Shown: one piece after another, positions 50,891 through 61,227 of the stretch | Layout of the letters: each line of letters starts with the position of its first letter | How positions within the stretch are numbered: position 1 is the first letter of the stretch | Assembly (NCBI RefSeq): GCF_018332655.1 | Contig: NZ_BOQL01000095.1 | Span: 20,439-84,438 of the forward strand | From: Actinoplanes auranticolor | GTDB lineage: Bacteria > Actinomycetota > Actinomycetes > Mycobacteriales > Micromonosporaceae | Direction: 5' to 3' | Length of the DNA: 64,000 nt | Translations under genes and position numbers: made by a program | The notes under the pieces: model-generated | What the model saw: the letters and a program-made list of their open reading frames with translations, nothing else | Database searches by the model: none | Told to the model about the DNA's origin: nothing

Positions 50891-50894
<4 letters not shown>
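49584..50894 (-). CDS. mak: Maltokinase (Pep2/Mak)
   Basis: 436 residues from ATG 50894, with GGAG upstream inside the treS end (ATGA overlap). The aminoglycoside-phosphotransferase-like fold shows EWLPQQRWYAGRSR, EQEAILKVFRRVDCGINPDIE (phosphate-binding Lys), the catalytic loop RVHGDLHLGQVLR and LLIDFEGEPGQPL. It phosphorylates maltose from TreS to maltose 1-phosphate, the GlgE donor. In some species it is fused to TreS; here it is separate but coupled. Confidence 0.94.
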
Positions 50895-52666
<1,772 letters not shown>

Positions 52667-52715
52667 CAGACGTTCACCTACCCCACCCCGCAGGAACTGA
52701 ATCGCTCGGTACTGC

Positions 52716-54686
52716 CTATCGGCGCGGGTGCACCACGAACACGTGTGCGGGCTCGACGTACGGGTCGATCCGGACCGGGTTGTGCTGACCCCACTCGTAC
52801 GTCGCCCCGGTGAGCTGGTCGGTCACGGTGAACCGCTCGTGCCATTCCAGGCCCAGCGCGGGCATGTCGAGTGTCGTGTTACCCCATTGCACGTTCGCCG
52901 AGTCGAACGAGCAGATCACCAGAACGGTGTTGCCCGACTCCGGATCCCGCTTCGACCAGCACAGCAGAGAGGCGTTGTCGATCTCATGGAATTCCAGGTT
53001 CCGCAGCCAGTGCAGCGCCGGATTCTCGCGCCGGATCGTGTTGAGCTTGGTGATGTACGGCGCCAGGCTCCGCCCGGCCCGCTCGGCGGCGGCCCAGTCG
53101 CGGGGCTTGAGCTCGAACTTCTCGTTGTCGATGTACTCCTCGGCGCCCGGACGGGCCACGTGCTCGAACAGCTCCAGTCCCGAGTACATGCCCCAGGACG
53201 GTGAGAGCATGCTGGCCAGCACCGTGCGGATCTTGAACATCGGCGGGCCGCCGTGCTGCAGCGACTCGTGCAGGATGTCCGGTGTGTTCGGCCAGAAGTT
53301 GGGCCGCATCCAGTCGATCGAGGCCTTGAGCTGGCCCATGTACTCCTTCATCTCCCAGGCCGTGGTGCGCCAGGTGAAGTACGTGTACGACTGGGTGAAG
53401 CCGATCTTGCCGAGCCCGTTCATCATGGCCGGCCGGGTGAACGCCTCGGCCAGGAACAGCACGTCCGGGTCGACGTCCTTGATCTTCGCGATGACCCACT
53501 GCCAGAAGTTCAGCGTCTTGGTGTGCGGGTTGTCGACCCGGAAGACCTTGACCCCGTTGGACACCCAGTGCAGGACGACGCGCAGGACCTCCTCGCGCAG
53601 TCCCTTGGGGTCGTTGTCGAAGTTCAGCGGGTAGATGTCCTGGTACTTCTTCGGCGGGTTCTCCGCGTAGGCGATCGTGCCGTCGGCGCGGGTGGTGAAC
53701 CACTCCGGGTGCTCCTTGACCCACGGGTGGTCCGGCGCGCACTGCAGCGCCAGGTCCATCGCGATCTCGAGACCGTGCTCGTGGGCCTTGCCGATGAACG
53801 CGCGGAAGTCCTCCAGCGTGCCCAGCTGCGGGTGGATGGCGTCGTGGCCGCCCTCGTCGGAGCCGATCGCCCAGGGCGAGCCCACGTCGATGCCCTCGCG
53901 GGCCACCAGCGTGTTGTTGCGACCCTTGCGGTTGATCTTGCCGATCGGGTGGATCGGGGGCAGGTAGAGCACGTCGAAGCCCATCGCGGCGACGGCCGGG
54001 ATGCGCTCGGCGGCGGTGGCGAAGGTGCCGTGCCTGATCGGGGTCGCCTCCGGGCCGATCTCGGCACCCTCGGACCGCGGGAAGAACTCGTACCACGACG
54101 AGAAGAGCGCGCGCTGGCGGTCGACCCAGATCGCGTACGAGCGGGTGGTGGTCACCAGCTGGCGGACCGGATGCTGCCAGAGCAGCTCTTCCAGCTCCAG
54201 CCCGGGGGAGACGCGCGAGAACAGCGAGCGCTGCGGGTCGCGCAGGGCGGCGGCCGCGTCGCGGACCCGCTCCTCCTCCTCGCTCGGCACGATCTTGGCC
54301 GCCAGGTCGAGCAGCTCGGCCCCCTCGGCCAGGTCGTTGGCCAGGTCCTCGAGCCCCTGCCCGGCGCCGATCTTCTTGGTCACGGCGTTGCGCCAGGTCT
54401 GGTACGGGTCGTCGAACGCCTCGATGGTGAACGTCCACCGGCCCACCCGGTCCGGCTTGATCGCCCCGTGCCACTTGTCCAGGCCGGGCTCGCCGGGGGT
54501 GAGCCGGGTGAACGGCTCGGCCTCGCCCTCCGGACCCTGCCATACCACGTTCACGCCGAGGGCGTGGTGGCCTTCCCGATAGGACACCGCCGAGATGGGG
54601 ACGAGCTCGCCGACCACCGCTTTCGCGGGGTAGCGGCCACAGGACACCGATGGCGTCACATCTTCGATGGGAAAGCGACCGGTCAT
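52716..54686 (-). CDS. glgE: Maltosyltransferase GlgE
   Basis: 656 residues from ATG 54686 with GGAG five bases upstream. After an N-terminal beta domain (PSVSCGRYPAKAVVGELVPI), the GH13_3 barrel has LPPIHPIGKINRKGRNN, GVKVFRVDNPHTKTLNFW (nucleophile Asp) and VLFLAEAFTRPAMM (acid Glu). It extends alpha-1,4-glucan with maltosyl units from maltose 1-phosphate. It is the first gene of the glgE-treS-mak-glgB cluster, with a 136-base upstream gap that should carry the promoter. Confidence 0.96.
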   Translation of the reverse strand: MTGRFPIEDVTPSVSCGRYPAKAVVGELVPISAVSYREGHHALGVNVVWQGPEGEAEPFTRLTPGEPGLDKWHGAIKPDRVGRWTFTIEAFDDPYQTWRNAVTKKIGAGQGLEDLANDLAEGAELLDLAAKIVPSEEEERVRDAAAALRDPQRSLFSRVSPGLELEELLWQHPVRQLVTTTRSYAIWVDRQRALFSSWYEFFPRSEGAEIGPEATPIRHGTFATAAERIPAVAAMGFDVLYLPPIHPIGKINRKGRNNTLVAREGIDVGSPWAIGSDEGGHDAIHPQLGTLEDFRAFIGKAHEHGLEIAMDLALQCAPDHPWVKEHPEWFTTRADGTIAYAENPPKKYQDIYPLNFDNDPKGLREEVLRVVLHWVSNGVKVFRVDNPHTKTLNFWQWVIAKIKDVDPDVLFLAEAFTRPAMMNGLGKIGFTQSYTYFTWRTTAWEMKEYMGQLKASIDWMRPNFWPNTPDILHESLQHGGPPMFKIRTVLASMLSPSWGMYSGLELFEHVARPGAEEYIDNEKFELKPRDWAAAERAGRSLAPYITKLNTIRRENPALHWLRNLEFHEIDNASLLCWSKRDPESGNTVLVICSFDSANVQWGNTTLDMPALGLEWHERFTVTDQLTGATYEWGQHNPVRIDPYVEPAHVFVVHPRR

Positions 54687-54822
54687 GATCTCCACCGTAA
54701 TCTTCGAGCGCGGGGGCGGGCACGGCGACGGGCGAATTGGGCAGCCGTCAGAACAGGTTTCTCCGCTATGGAGCAACCGCAAACAGCCGCGCACCCGGTG
54801 GGTCCAACCTACCGGAGAGCAT

Positions 54823-55638
54823 TCAGCGCGGCCCGTCGAGGCGCGCCATCGCGCCGGCCAGGAAAGCGGTCAATTCCGCGCCGTGCCAGACGCGCGCCGG
54901 CTCCGGGTCGCGGGCCACGGAACGAGTGAGTCGCTCGATGTCGATCACCCCAGGTCCGTGGCTCGCGGCGAGCACCACGTTGCCCGCTCTGCGGCCACGC
55001 AGCATGCCCGGCGGGGCGATCAGGGCCACGTCCCCGAACGCCGCGCGCAGGGTCGCCGCCTGGATGCGGGAGTAGGACAGCGGCGGCACATCGGTGAGGT
55101 TCATCGCCAGCACGCCGCCGGGCCGCAGCAGGCGGGCGGCGGCCGTCGCGAAGCCCACCCCGGCCACACTCGCCGGCATCGCCGCGCCCTCGAACACGTC
55201 GGCCACCACCACGTCGTACCCCCGGGCCGGGCCGGCGTCGACGAACTCGCGGGCATCACCCACCACGACCCCGACGGCGGATGGCCAGGGCAGCGACCGG
55301 GAGACCAGCGCGAGCAGCAGGCCGTCGCGTTCCACCACGGTCTGCGCGGACCCGGGCCGCGTCGCGGCCACCCAGCGGGGCAGCGTCAGCGCGCCGCCGC
55401 CGAGATGCAGGACCGTCAACGGTACGGCCGCAGGAGCCGCCAACCGCAGCACCGTGGCCAGCCGGCGCACGTAGGAGAAGGCCAGGTAGGTGGGATCGGC
55501 CAGGTCGACGTACGACTGCGGCACCCCCTCGACCAGCAGCGTCCAGCCCCGCTGCCGGTGGCGGTCCGGCTCCAGCGAGGCCGTGCCGGAGGCCACCCGC
55601 GTGAAGCTCGTTGCGCGTCGGTTGCCGTGGGTTGCCAT
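54823..55638 (-). CDS. Spermidine-synthase-like methyltransferase-fold protein
   Basis: 271 residues from ATG 55638; the frame opens earlier without homology. Landmarks are GVPQSYVDLADPTYLAFSYVR, LHLGGGALTLPRWVAA (the nucleotide loop, GGGA), VVERDGLLLALV and DVVVADVFEGAAMP. It resembles the short actinobacterial spermidine-synthase-like or fused-MnmC group, and the polyamine-binding aspartates are only partly kept. Actual polyamine synthesis is therefore unproven. It is divergent from the hypothetical gene at 55731. Confidence 0.83.
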   Translation of the reverse strand: MATHGNRRATSFTRVASGTASLEPDRHRQRGWTLLVEGVPQSYVDLADPTYLAFSYVRRLATVLRLAAPAAVPLTVLHLGGGALTLPRWVAATRPGSAQTVVERDGLLLALVSRSLPWPSAVGVVVGDAREFVDAGPARGYDVVVADVFEGAAMPASVAGVGFATAAARLLRPGGVLAMNLTDVPPLSYSRIQAATLRAAFGDVALIAPPGMLRGRRAGNVVLAASHGPGVIDIERLTRSVARDPEPARVWHGAELTAFLAGAMARLDGPR

Positions 55639-55730
55639 CGGGGCGAGGCTACTCAAGCGGGCCCGGTCAGAGCCGAGAGGTAGCGTGACGCACCCCGCGA
55701 CGGGGTGTGCGCCAACTCTTGGGGGCACAA

Positions 55731-56300
55731 ATGGCCGGACCGTCCACCGCGCTGTCGCCGGTCATCGCGGCGAGCACGCACTGGCTGGTCCGGGCGTACC
55801 CGTCCAGCGGCGCCGACCGGGCCGCGGACACCCTGGCCGAGCTGCAGGCCCGCCAGGCCGTCACGGTCGCCGCCTGGCTGCGCTATCCGACACCGGTCGA
55901 CGCCGAACTGGTCGCCATGGCGGGGCCGGGCGGCTCCGCGGTGCTGGACTGGCGGGCCGGCAGCGAGCCCGACGACGAGCTGGCCGAGGACCAGGGCTGG
56001 CGGACCTGGGTCGACGAGGTCGTGGTCAGCTGGGCCGCCTGCCTGCTGGCCGACCCGGTGCTGGCCGCCCGGGCGGTGGACTCGGTGGCCGCGGCGGTGC
56101 CGGTCGCGGACGGCCGGCCCCGGCCCCGGCCGCGCAAGGCGGGCGACCTGCCCAGCGAGTTCCGCCGGCTGACCGCCCCGGACCCCCGCGACGTGGAGGC
56201 CGCCGCCCTGCTCCGCCACCCGGACCTGCTGGAGCCCGTGGCCGACATGCACCGCGAGACCCTGCTCTACCTGCTCCCGACCTCCGTCGTGCGCGGATGA
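55731..56300 (+). CDS. Hypothetical cytoplasmic protein
   Basis: 189 residues from ATG 55731 (GGGGGCAC upstream). It is rich in Ala, Arg and Pro, with helical stretches (AADTLAELQARQAVTVAAWLR and VDEVVVSWAACLLADPVLAARAV). It contains a basic Pro/Arg patch near residues 124-133 (GRPRPRPRK). No signal peptide, helix through the membrane or known motif is seen. Codon use looks coding. It is followed by a long inverted repeat. Confidence 0.65.
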   Translation: MAGPSTALSPVIAASTHWLVRAYPSSGADRAADTLAELQARQAVTVAAWLRYPTPVDAELVAMAGPGGSAVLDWRAGSEPDDELAEDQGWRTWVDEVVVSWAACLLADPVLAARAVDSVAAAVPVADGRPRPRPRKAGDLPSEFRRLTAPDPRDVEAAALLRHPDLLEPVADMHRETLLYLLPTSVVRG

Positions 56301-56320
56301 CCCGCCTGGATCGCGCCCGT

Positions 56321-56388
56321 CGGTGTCGAGGACGCCGAAAATGACCAGGCGCTCCTTGCCGTAGTCATTTTCGGTGGCCTCGACACCG
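56321..56388. terminator. Long inverted repeat between convergent genes, terminator or repeated palindrome
   Basis: The 25-base arms 56321-56345 and 56364-56388 match at 23 of 25 positions around an 18-base loop. They include CCGAAAATGAC and GTCATTTTCGG, AT-rich blocks unusual in this genome. It ends 50 bases from the catalase stop and 20 bases after the hypothetical gene. The GCCGAGCGGAGCGAGGC motif just beyond it is also repeat-like. The size suggests more than a plain terminator. Confidence 0.75.
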
Positions 56389-56438
56389 ACCTCATGGGGC
56401 GCGATCCCCGCCGAGCGGAGCGAGGCCATCAGACACGG

Positions 56439-58097
56439 CTAACGGGTCATCTTGGCGCGTTCGTCGGGAACGCAGTGGGTCATCTTCAGGCCCGCAACGT
56501 CCCGGGGCGGGTTGGTGCCCAGGTGGGCCAGGCGCTCACGGTCCTCGTCGGTGAGCGTCTGGCCGTTCAGCGGCCGCAGGCCGCGGACGTCCTCCGGGCT
56601 GATCTTGAGGCCCTCGCCGACCCGCAGGCCGAGCTCGTTCTCCACCAGCAGGAAGTGCCAGACCATCCGCTCCTGGATCGGCCGGTCGCACTGCGCCAGC
56701 AGATCGACGAAGTTCTTCACCAGGTCGTCGCGCTCCCACTGCTCCATCAGCAGGTAGCGCTGACCGGCCTGGACGTAGTCGTTGGTGCGCGGGATCCGCT
56801 TGCGGGTGAGCCGTCCGGTGATCACCGGTCCCTGCTCGTCGTGGCTCGGATACTGCGCCTCGCGGAGTCCGCCGGTGATCGACGGCTCGTAGTTGACGTG
56901 CGGGTTCTGCCCGGCCAGGTCCTGGTGGAAGGCCATCTGCCCGTCACGCTGGTTGGTCCGGACGGGGGCGTTGCGGGCCTGGTTGACCGGCAGCTGCAGG
57001 TAGTTCGGGCCGACCCGGTAACGCTGGGTGTCCGAGTACGAGAACGTGCGCCCGATGAGCATCTTGTCGTCGGAGAAGTCGAGGCCGTCGACCAGCACAC
57101 CGGTGCCGAAGGCGATCTGCTCGTTCTCGGCGAAGAAGTTCTCCGGCATCCGGTCGAGCACCAGGCGCCCCACCGGCCGCGGCGGGAACTCGTTCTCCGG
57201 CCACAGCTTGGTGTCGTCGAGGGGGTCGAAATCCAGCTCGGGGTGCTCGTCGTCGCTCATCATCTGCACCAGCAGCTCCCACTCGGGGAAGTCGCCGGCG
57301 CCGATCGCCGCGTACAGGTCCTTGGTGGCGTGCCCGAGACCGCCCGCCTGCACGTTGGCCGCGTCCTCCTCGGTCATGCTGCGCACGCCCAGCTTCGGCA
57401 TCCAGTGGTACTTGACCAGCACGCTCTGGCCGGCCTCGTTGACCCACTTGTAGGTGTTCACCCCGAAGCCCTGCATGTGCCGGTAGTCCGCCGGGATGCC
57501 CCGCGGGCTGAACAGGTTGACCAGCATGTGCATCGACTCGGGGGTCTGCGACATGAAGTCGAAGATCCGGTTCGGCTTCTGCTCGAAGTCCACCGGGTCG
57601 GGCTTGAGCGCATGGATCACGTCGGAGAACTTGACGGCGTCCCGGATGAAGAAGACGCCCAGGTTGTTGCCGACGAGGTCCCAGTTGCCGTCCTCGGTGT
57701 AGAACTTCACCGCGAAGCCGCGCGGGTCCCGCGCCGCCTCGCTGGAGTCGCGCCCGCCGATGACCGTGGAGAAGCGCAGCGCCACGTCGGTGCGCTTGCC
57801 CGCCTCCTGGAACAGCTTGGCCCGGGTGAACCGGTCGATCGGTTCGTCACCCCACTTGCCGTACGCCTCGAAGTGGCCGAACGCGGTCACCCCGCGCGCG
57901 TGCACGACCCGCTCGGGGATCCGTTCGCGGTCGAAGTGGCTGATCTTCTCGAGGAAGTGGTAGTTCTCCAGCGTCGCCGGCCCGCGGGCGCCGACCGTGC
58001 GCTGGTTCTGGTTGTCGTAGACCGGATGGCCCTGCCGGGTGGTCAGCCCGTCCCGGGAGTCGTCGGGGCCGGAGCCCCTGCTCGCGACGTCCGTCAT
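56439..58097 (-). CDS. Monofunctional heme catalase
   Basis: 552 residues from ATG 58097, with AAGGAG seven bases upstream. The distal His is in RVVHARGVTAFGHFE, the Asn in DLVGNNLGVFFIRD, and the proximal heme Tyr in RTFSYSDTQRYRVG. DSRDGLTTRQGHPVYDNQNQ at the start is usual. The length places it with small-subunit catalases (about 480-550), without the large C-terminal flavodoxin-like domain. It breaks down hydrogen peroxide in the cytoplasm. Confidence 0.96.
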   Translation of the reverse strand: MTDVASRGSGPDDSRDGLTTRQGHPVYDNQNQRTVGARGPATLENYHFLEKISHFDRERIPERVVHARGVTAFGHFEAYGKWGDEPIDRFTRAKLFQEAGKRTDVALRFSTVIGGRDSSEAARDPRGFAVKFYTEDGNWDLVGNNLGVFFIRDAVKFSDVIHALKPDPVDFEQKPNRIFDFMSQTPESMHMLVNLFSPRGIPADYRHMQGFGVNTYKWVNEAGQSVLVKYHWMPKLGVRSMTEEDAANVQAGGLGHATKDLYAAIGAGDFPEWELLVQMMSDDEHPELDFDPLDDTKLWPENEFPPRPVGRLVLDRMPENFFAENEQIAFGTGVLVDGLDFSDDKMLIGRTFSYSDTQRYRVGPNYLQLPVNQARNAPVRTNQRDGQMAFHQDLAGQNPHVNYEPSITGGLREAQYPSHDEQGPVITGRLTRKRIPRTNDYVQAGQRYLLMEQWERDDLVKNFVDLLAQCDRPIQERMVWHFLLVENELGLRVGEGLKISPEDVRGLRPLNGQTLTDEDRERLAHLGTNPPRDVAGLKMTHCVPDERAKMTR

Positions 58098-58197
58098 GAT
58101 CGGCTCCTTCGCCGGTTGTCGGGCGGTTGTCCCCGGCAGGCGTACCCGCCGGGGCCGCACCGAACCGGACCGGTCCGGATCGATCGGAGGAACCGCG

Positions 58198-58659
58198 TCA
58201 GGCCAGGCGGGCCGGGAAGCCGCCGGTGGCGATCGGGCCCCACCGCTCGACGGTGATCCGGATCAGGGACTTGCCCTGGTCACGCATGGCCTGGCGGTAC
58301 TCGTCCCAGTCCGGGTGCTCGCCGGAGATGCTGCGGAAGTACTCGACCAGCGGCTCGACCGAATCGGGCAGGTCGATGACCTCGGCCGTCCCGTCGACCT
58401 GGACCCACGGGCCGCCGAAGTCGTCGGAGAGCACGCAGACGCTGACCCGGGAGTCGCGGCGGATGTTCATCGCCTTGGCCCGCTCCGGGTACGTCGAGAT
58501 GACGATGCGGCCCTCGGCGTCCACCCCGCAGGTGTTCGGCGACGCCTGCGGGCGCCCGTCCCGGCGGGTGGTCATCAGGATCGCGTGGTGCCGGGGCCGC
58601 AGGAACTCGAGCAGTTCCGCGCGGCCGACCTCGGTGTTCGTGGCGATGGTGCGGGGCAT
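58198..58659 (-). CDS. Pyridoxamine 5'-phosphate oxidase-fold (F420-type PPOX) protein
   Basis: 153 residues from ATG 58659. The split-barrel pattern is present: FLRPRHHAILMTTRRDGRPQASP, GRIVISTYPERAKAMNIRRD, VSVCVLSDDFGGPWVQVDGTAEVID, then WDEYRQAMRDQGKSLIRITVERWG. This is typical of F420-dependent PPOX-class proteins of actinobacteria (TIGR03618 type). The substrate is unknown. It sits 8 bases after the polyphosphate glucokinase stop and is probably co-transcribed. Confidence 0.88.
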   Translation of the reverse strand: MPRTIATNTEVGRAELLEFLRPRHHAILMTTRRDGRPQASPNTCGVDAEGRIVISTYPERAKAMNIRRDSRVSVCVLSDDFGGPWVQVDGTAEVIDLPDSVEPLVEYFRSISGEHPDWDEYRQAMRDQGKSLIRITVERWGPIATGGFPARLA

Positions 58660-58667
58660 GGAACTCC

Positions 58668-59447
58668 TCAGCTCGGTTGGTCGGCGTCGACGGGGAACGA
58701 GCCGGGGTGCCCGTCCGCCTGCTCGGCGGTGACCGCGGCGCCGATGATGCCGGCGTTGTTCAGCAGGGTCGCCGCGACGATCGGGGTACGGATCTCGATC
58801 AGCGGCAGCCACTTGTCGGCCTTCTTGCTCACGCCGCCCCCGACGATGAACAGCCGCGGCGACAGCAGCATCTCCACGTGCCGCAGATAGTCCTGGACCC
58901 GGCCGGCCCACTTCTCCCAGCTCAGATCCTCCTGCTCGCGGGCCCGGTCGGAGGCGCGCAGCTCGGCGTCCTTGCCGTCCAGCTCCAGGTGGCCGAACTC
59001 GGTGTTCGGGATCAGCGTGCCGTCCAGGAACAGGGCACTGCCGATACCCGTACCGAAGGTCAGCATCATCGTCAGGCCGCGCTGGTCGTGCCCGGCGCCG
59101 AAGGCGACCTCGGCGACGCCCGCGGCGTCGGCGTCGTTGAGCACGGACACCGGCTTGCCGAGCCGCTCGGTGAACAGCCGCGCGGCGGGCGCGTCGAGCC
59201 AGGACTTGTCGACGTTGGCGGCGCTCCGGGTGATCCCGTCGACCACCACACCGGGGAAGGTGACCCCCACCCGGTCGTACCCGGAGAACTTCGCGGCGAC
59301 CTCGGCGACCGCCTCCACGACGCTGCCGACGTCCGACGGCTGCGGCGTCGGGACCCGGAACCGCTCCTCGAGCAGCTCCCCGCGCACGGTGTCGACCGGC
59401 GCCCCCTTCACGCCGGAACCACCGATGTCGATACCCAGAATGGCCAT
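58668..59447 (-). CDS. ppgK: Polyphosphate glucokinase
   Basis: 259 residues from ATG 59447 with GGAG upstream. The ROK fold shows LGIDIGGSGVKGAPVD (phosphate 1), VSVLNDADAAGVAEVAFG (catalytic Asp in NDAD), TMMLTFGTGIGSALF and IVGGGVSKKADKWLPL. Actinobacterial PpgK uses polyphosphate or ATP to phosphorylate glucose. It would feed glucose from trehalose or cellulose breakdown into metabolism. The upstream gap is shared with the divergent protease gene. Confidence 0.93.
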   Translation of the reverse strand: MAILGIDIGGSGVKGAPVDTVRGELLEERFRVPTPQPSDVGSVVEAVAEVAAKFSGYDRVGVTFPGVVVDGITRSAANVDKSWLDAPAARLFTERLGKPVSVLNDADAAGVAEVAFGAGHDQRGLTMMLTFGTGIGSALFLDGTLIPNTEFGHLELDGKDAELRASDRAREQEDLSWEKWAGRVQDYLRHVEMLLSPRLFIVGGGVSKKADKWLPLIEIRTPIVAATLLNNAGIIGAAVTAEQADGHPGSFPVDADQPS

Positions 59448-59559
59448 GCCAGTACTCCGTCTCCGGTGCGTTTGACGTCTGTGTACCCACGCACACCCGG
59501 TGTCGAATCGTGCCATCCGACGATCCGCGCGCTCGTGACGGGTGGCACGCCCGTTCTGT

Positions 59560-59586
59560 TCAAGTCCCGCCGGTCCCGGTCGATAG
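59560..59586 (+). promoter_or_regulatory. Weak candidate WhiG/FliA-type promoter of the subtilase gene
   Basis: TCAAGTCC followed about 14 bases later by GTCGATAG loosely resembles the motility/sporulation sigma consensus (TAAA then GCCGATAA), 73 bases before the protease ATG. The match is partial. It is mentioned because the operon ends with a c-di-GMP gene. Confidence 0.2.
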
Positions 59587-59658
59587 GGCGGCTGTACCGG
59601 CACTGAGCCCGTGGGCGACTCCCCGACCCGTGGGCGCGGTGCCACCGGAGGAGCATCC

Positions 59659-61227
59659 ATGCGGAAACTCGCGGCCCTGGCCGTCACCGCTGTCACCGTG
59701 ACCGGCACCCTCGCGGTCGCCGCCCCCGCCCACGCGGCCGCGGACACGCCCTGGCTGAGTAAGAACTGGCTGGTGCAGACCGGCACGACCAGGATGAACA
59801 CCATCGTCAGGGGCGCCGGCGCCGACAAGGCGGACAAGGACAACCCGGACGACGGTGACACCGCCACCGGGGTCGCGCTGACCGGGTCCGGCGTCGGGGT
59901 CGCGCTCATCGACTCCGGGGTCTCGCCGGTCAAGGGCCTCGACGGCGCCGGGAAGGTGATCAACGGACCGGACCTGTCCTTCGAGTCCCAGGCGGCCAAC
60001 CTGCGCCATCTCGACACGTTCGGGCACGGCACGCACATGGCCGGCATCATCGCCGGGCAGGATCCCACTTTCACCGTCGGCACCCGGTTCACCGGCGTGG
60101 CCCCGGGCGCGCACATCGTCAGCGTCAAGGTCGCCTCGGCCGACGGGGCCAGTGACGTCTCCCAGGTCATCGCCGGCATCGACTGGGTCGTCGCGCACCG
60201 CAACGACCCCGGGCTCAACATCAAAGTGCTGAACCTGTCGTACGGCACCCAGTCCACCCAGCCGGCGTCGCTGGACCCGCTGGCCTTCGCCGTCGAGAAG
60301 GCCTGGGAGGCCGGGATCACCGTCGTGGTCGCCGCCGGCAACGACGGCTTCACGGCGAACCGGCTCACCATGCCGGCCGCCGACCCGGACGTCATCGCCG
60401 TCGGCGGGGCCGACCCGCGGGGCACCGACGTGCGGGCCGACGACGTCGTCGCGGACTTCAGCAACCGGGGCAACGCGGCGCGCCACCCGGACGTGCTGGC
60501 CGCCGGGCGTTCCGTGGTGTCGCTGCGCAGCCCCGGTTCGTACATCGACCGGACCTACCCGGGTGCCCGCCTGAGCCTGCTGGACGACCCCGAGCAGCGG
60601 TTCCTGCGCGGCAGCGGCACGTCCCAGGCGGCCGCAGTGGTCTCCGGCTCGGTGGCGCTACTGCTGCAGCAGCGTCCCGGCCTGCGACCCGACGACGTCA
60701 AGAAGCTGCTGACCAGCACCGCCGACCCGATCATCGGCGGCGACCCGTACGCGGCCGGGGCCGGCCAGATCAACGTGGCCCGCGCCGCCCGCGCCCGGAC
60801 CACCTACACCCGGCAGGTCAACGTCGCGGCCACCGGGCTGGGCTCGCTGGAGGCCTCGCGGGCCGGCGCTTACGTCTACGACTCGGTCACCGGCACCCCG
60901 CTGACCGGCGAGCGGGACATCTTCGGCAGGGCCTGGAACGCCCCGGTCTGGACGCAGGCCTCGGCCATCCAGCGCAGCTGGGTCGGCGGCACCTGGAACG
61001 GCTCGACCTGGACCGGCACCGCCTGGGCCACCACGTACACCGGCCCGAGGACCTGGTCCCCGGTCACCTGGACCGGCCGGTCGTGGTCGGGCGCCCTCTG
61101 GTCCGGGCGCAGCTGGTCGAGTGCCCTCTGGAGCGGACGGAGCTGGTCGTCGCAGACCTGGACCGGCCGCTCCTGGAGCGGGCGCAGCTGGTCGGCGGCC
61201 GGCTGGACCGGGGAGCCATGGCACTAG
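59659..61227 (+). CDS. Secreted subtilisin-like protease with tryptophan-rich tail
   Basis: 522 residues from ATG 59659 with GGAGGAG upstream. A signal peptide covers 1-27. The S8 triad is Asp85 (LIDSGV), His123 (FGHGTHMAG) and Ser322 (GTSQAAA), with oxyanion Asn in AAGNDGF. After residue about 425, the tail repeats short WSGRSW, WTGRSW and WNGSTW units, nearly every fifth residue being Trp. It is probably a wall- or polymer-binding repeat. No propeptide domain is obvious. Its 3' end overlaps the GGDEF-EAL gene by 10 bases. Confidence 0.93.
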   Translation: MRKLAALAVTAVTVTGTLAVAAPAHAAADTPWLSKNWLVQTGTTRMNTIVRGAGADKADKDNPDDGDTATGVALTGSGVGVALIDSGVSPVKGLDGAGKVINGPDLSFESQAANLRHLDTFGHGTHMAGIIAGQDPTFTVGTRFTGVAPGAHIVSVKVASADGASDVSQVIAGIDWVVAHRNDPGLNIKVLNLSYGTQSTQPASLDPLAFAVEKAWEAGITVVVAAGNDGFTANRLTMPAADPDVIAVGGADPRGTDVRADDVVADFSNRGNAARHPDVLAAGRSVVSLRSPGSYIDRTYPGARLSLLDDPEQRFLRGSGTSQAAAVVSGSVALLLQQRPGLRPDDVKKLLTSTADPIIGGDPYAAGAGQINVARAARARTTYTRQVNVAATGLGSLEASRAGAYVYDSVTGTPLTGERDIFGRAWNAPVWTQASAIQRSWVGGTWNGSTWTGTAWATTYTGPRTWSPVTWTGRSWSGALWSGRSWSSALWSGRSWSSQTWTGRSWSGRSWSAAGWTGEPWH

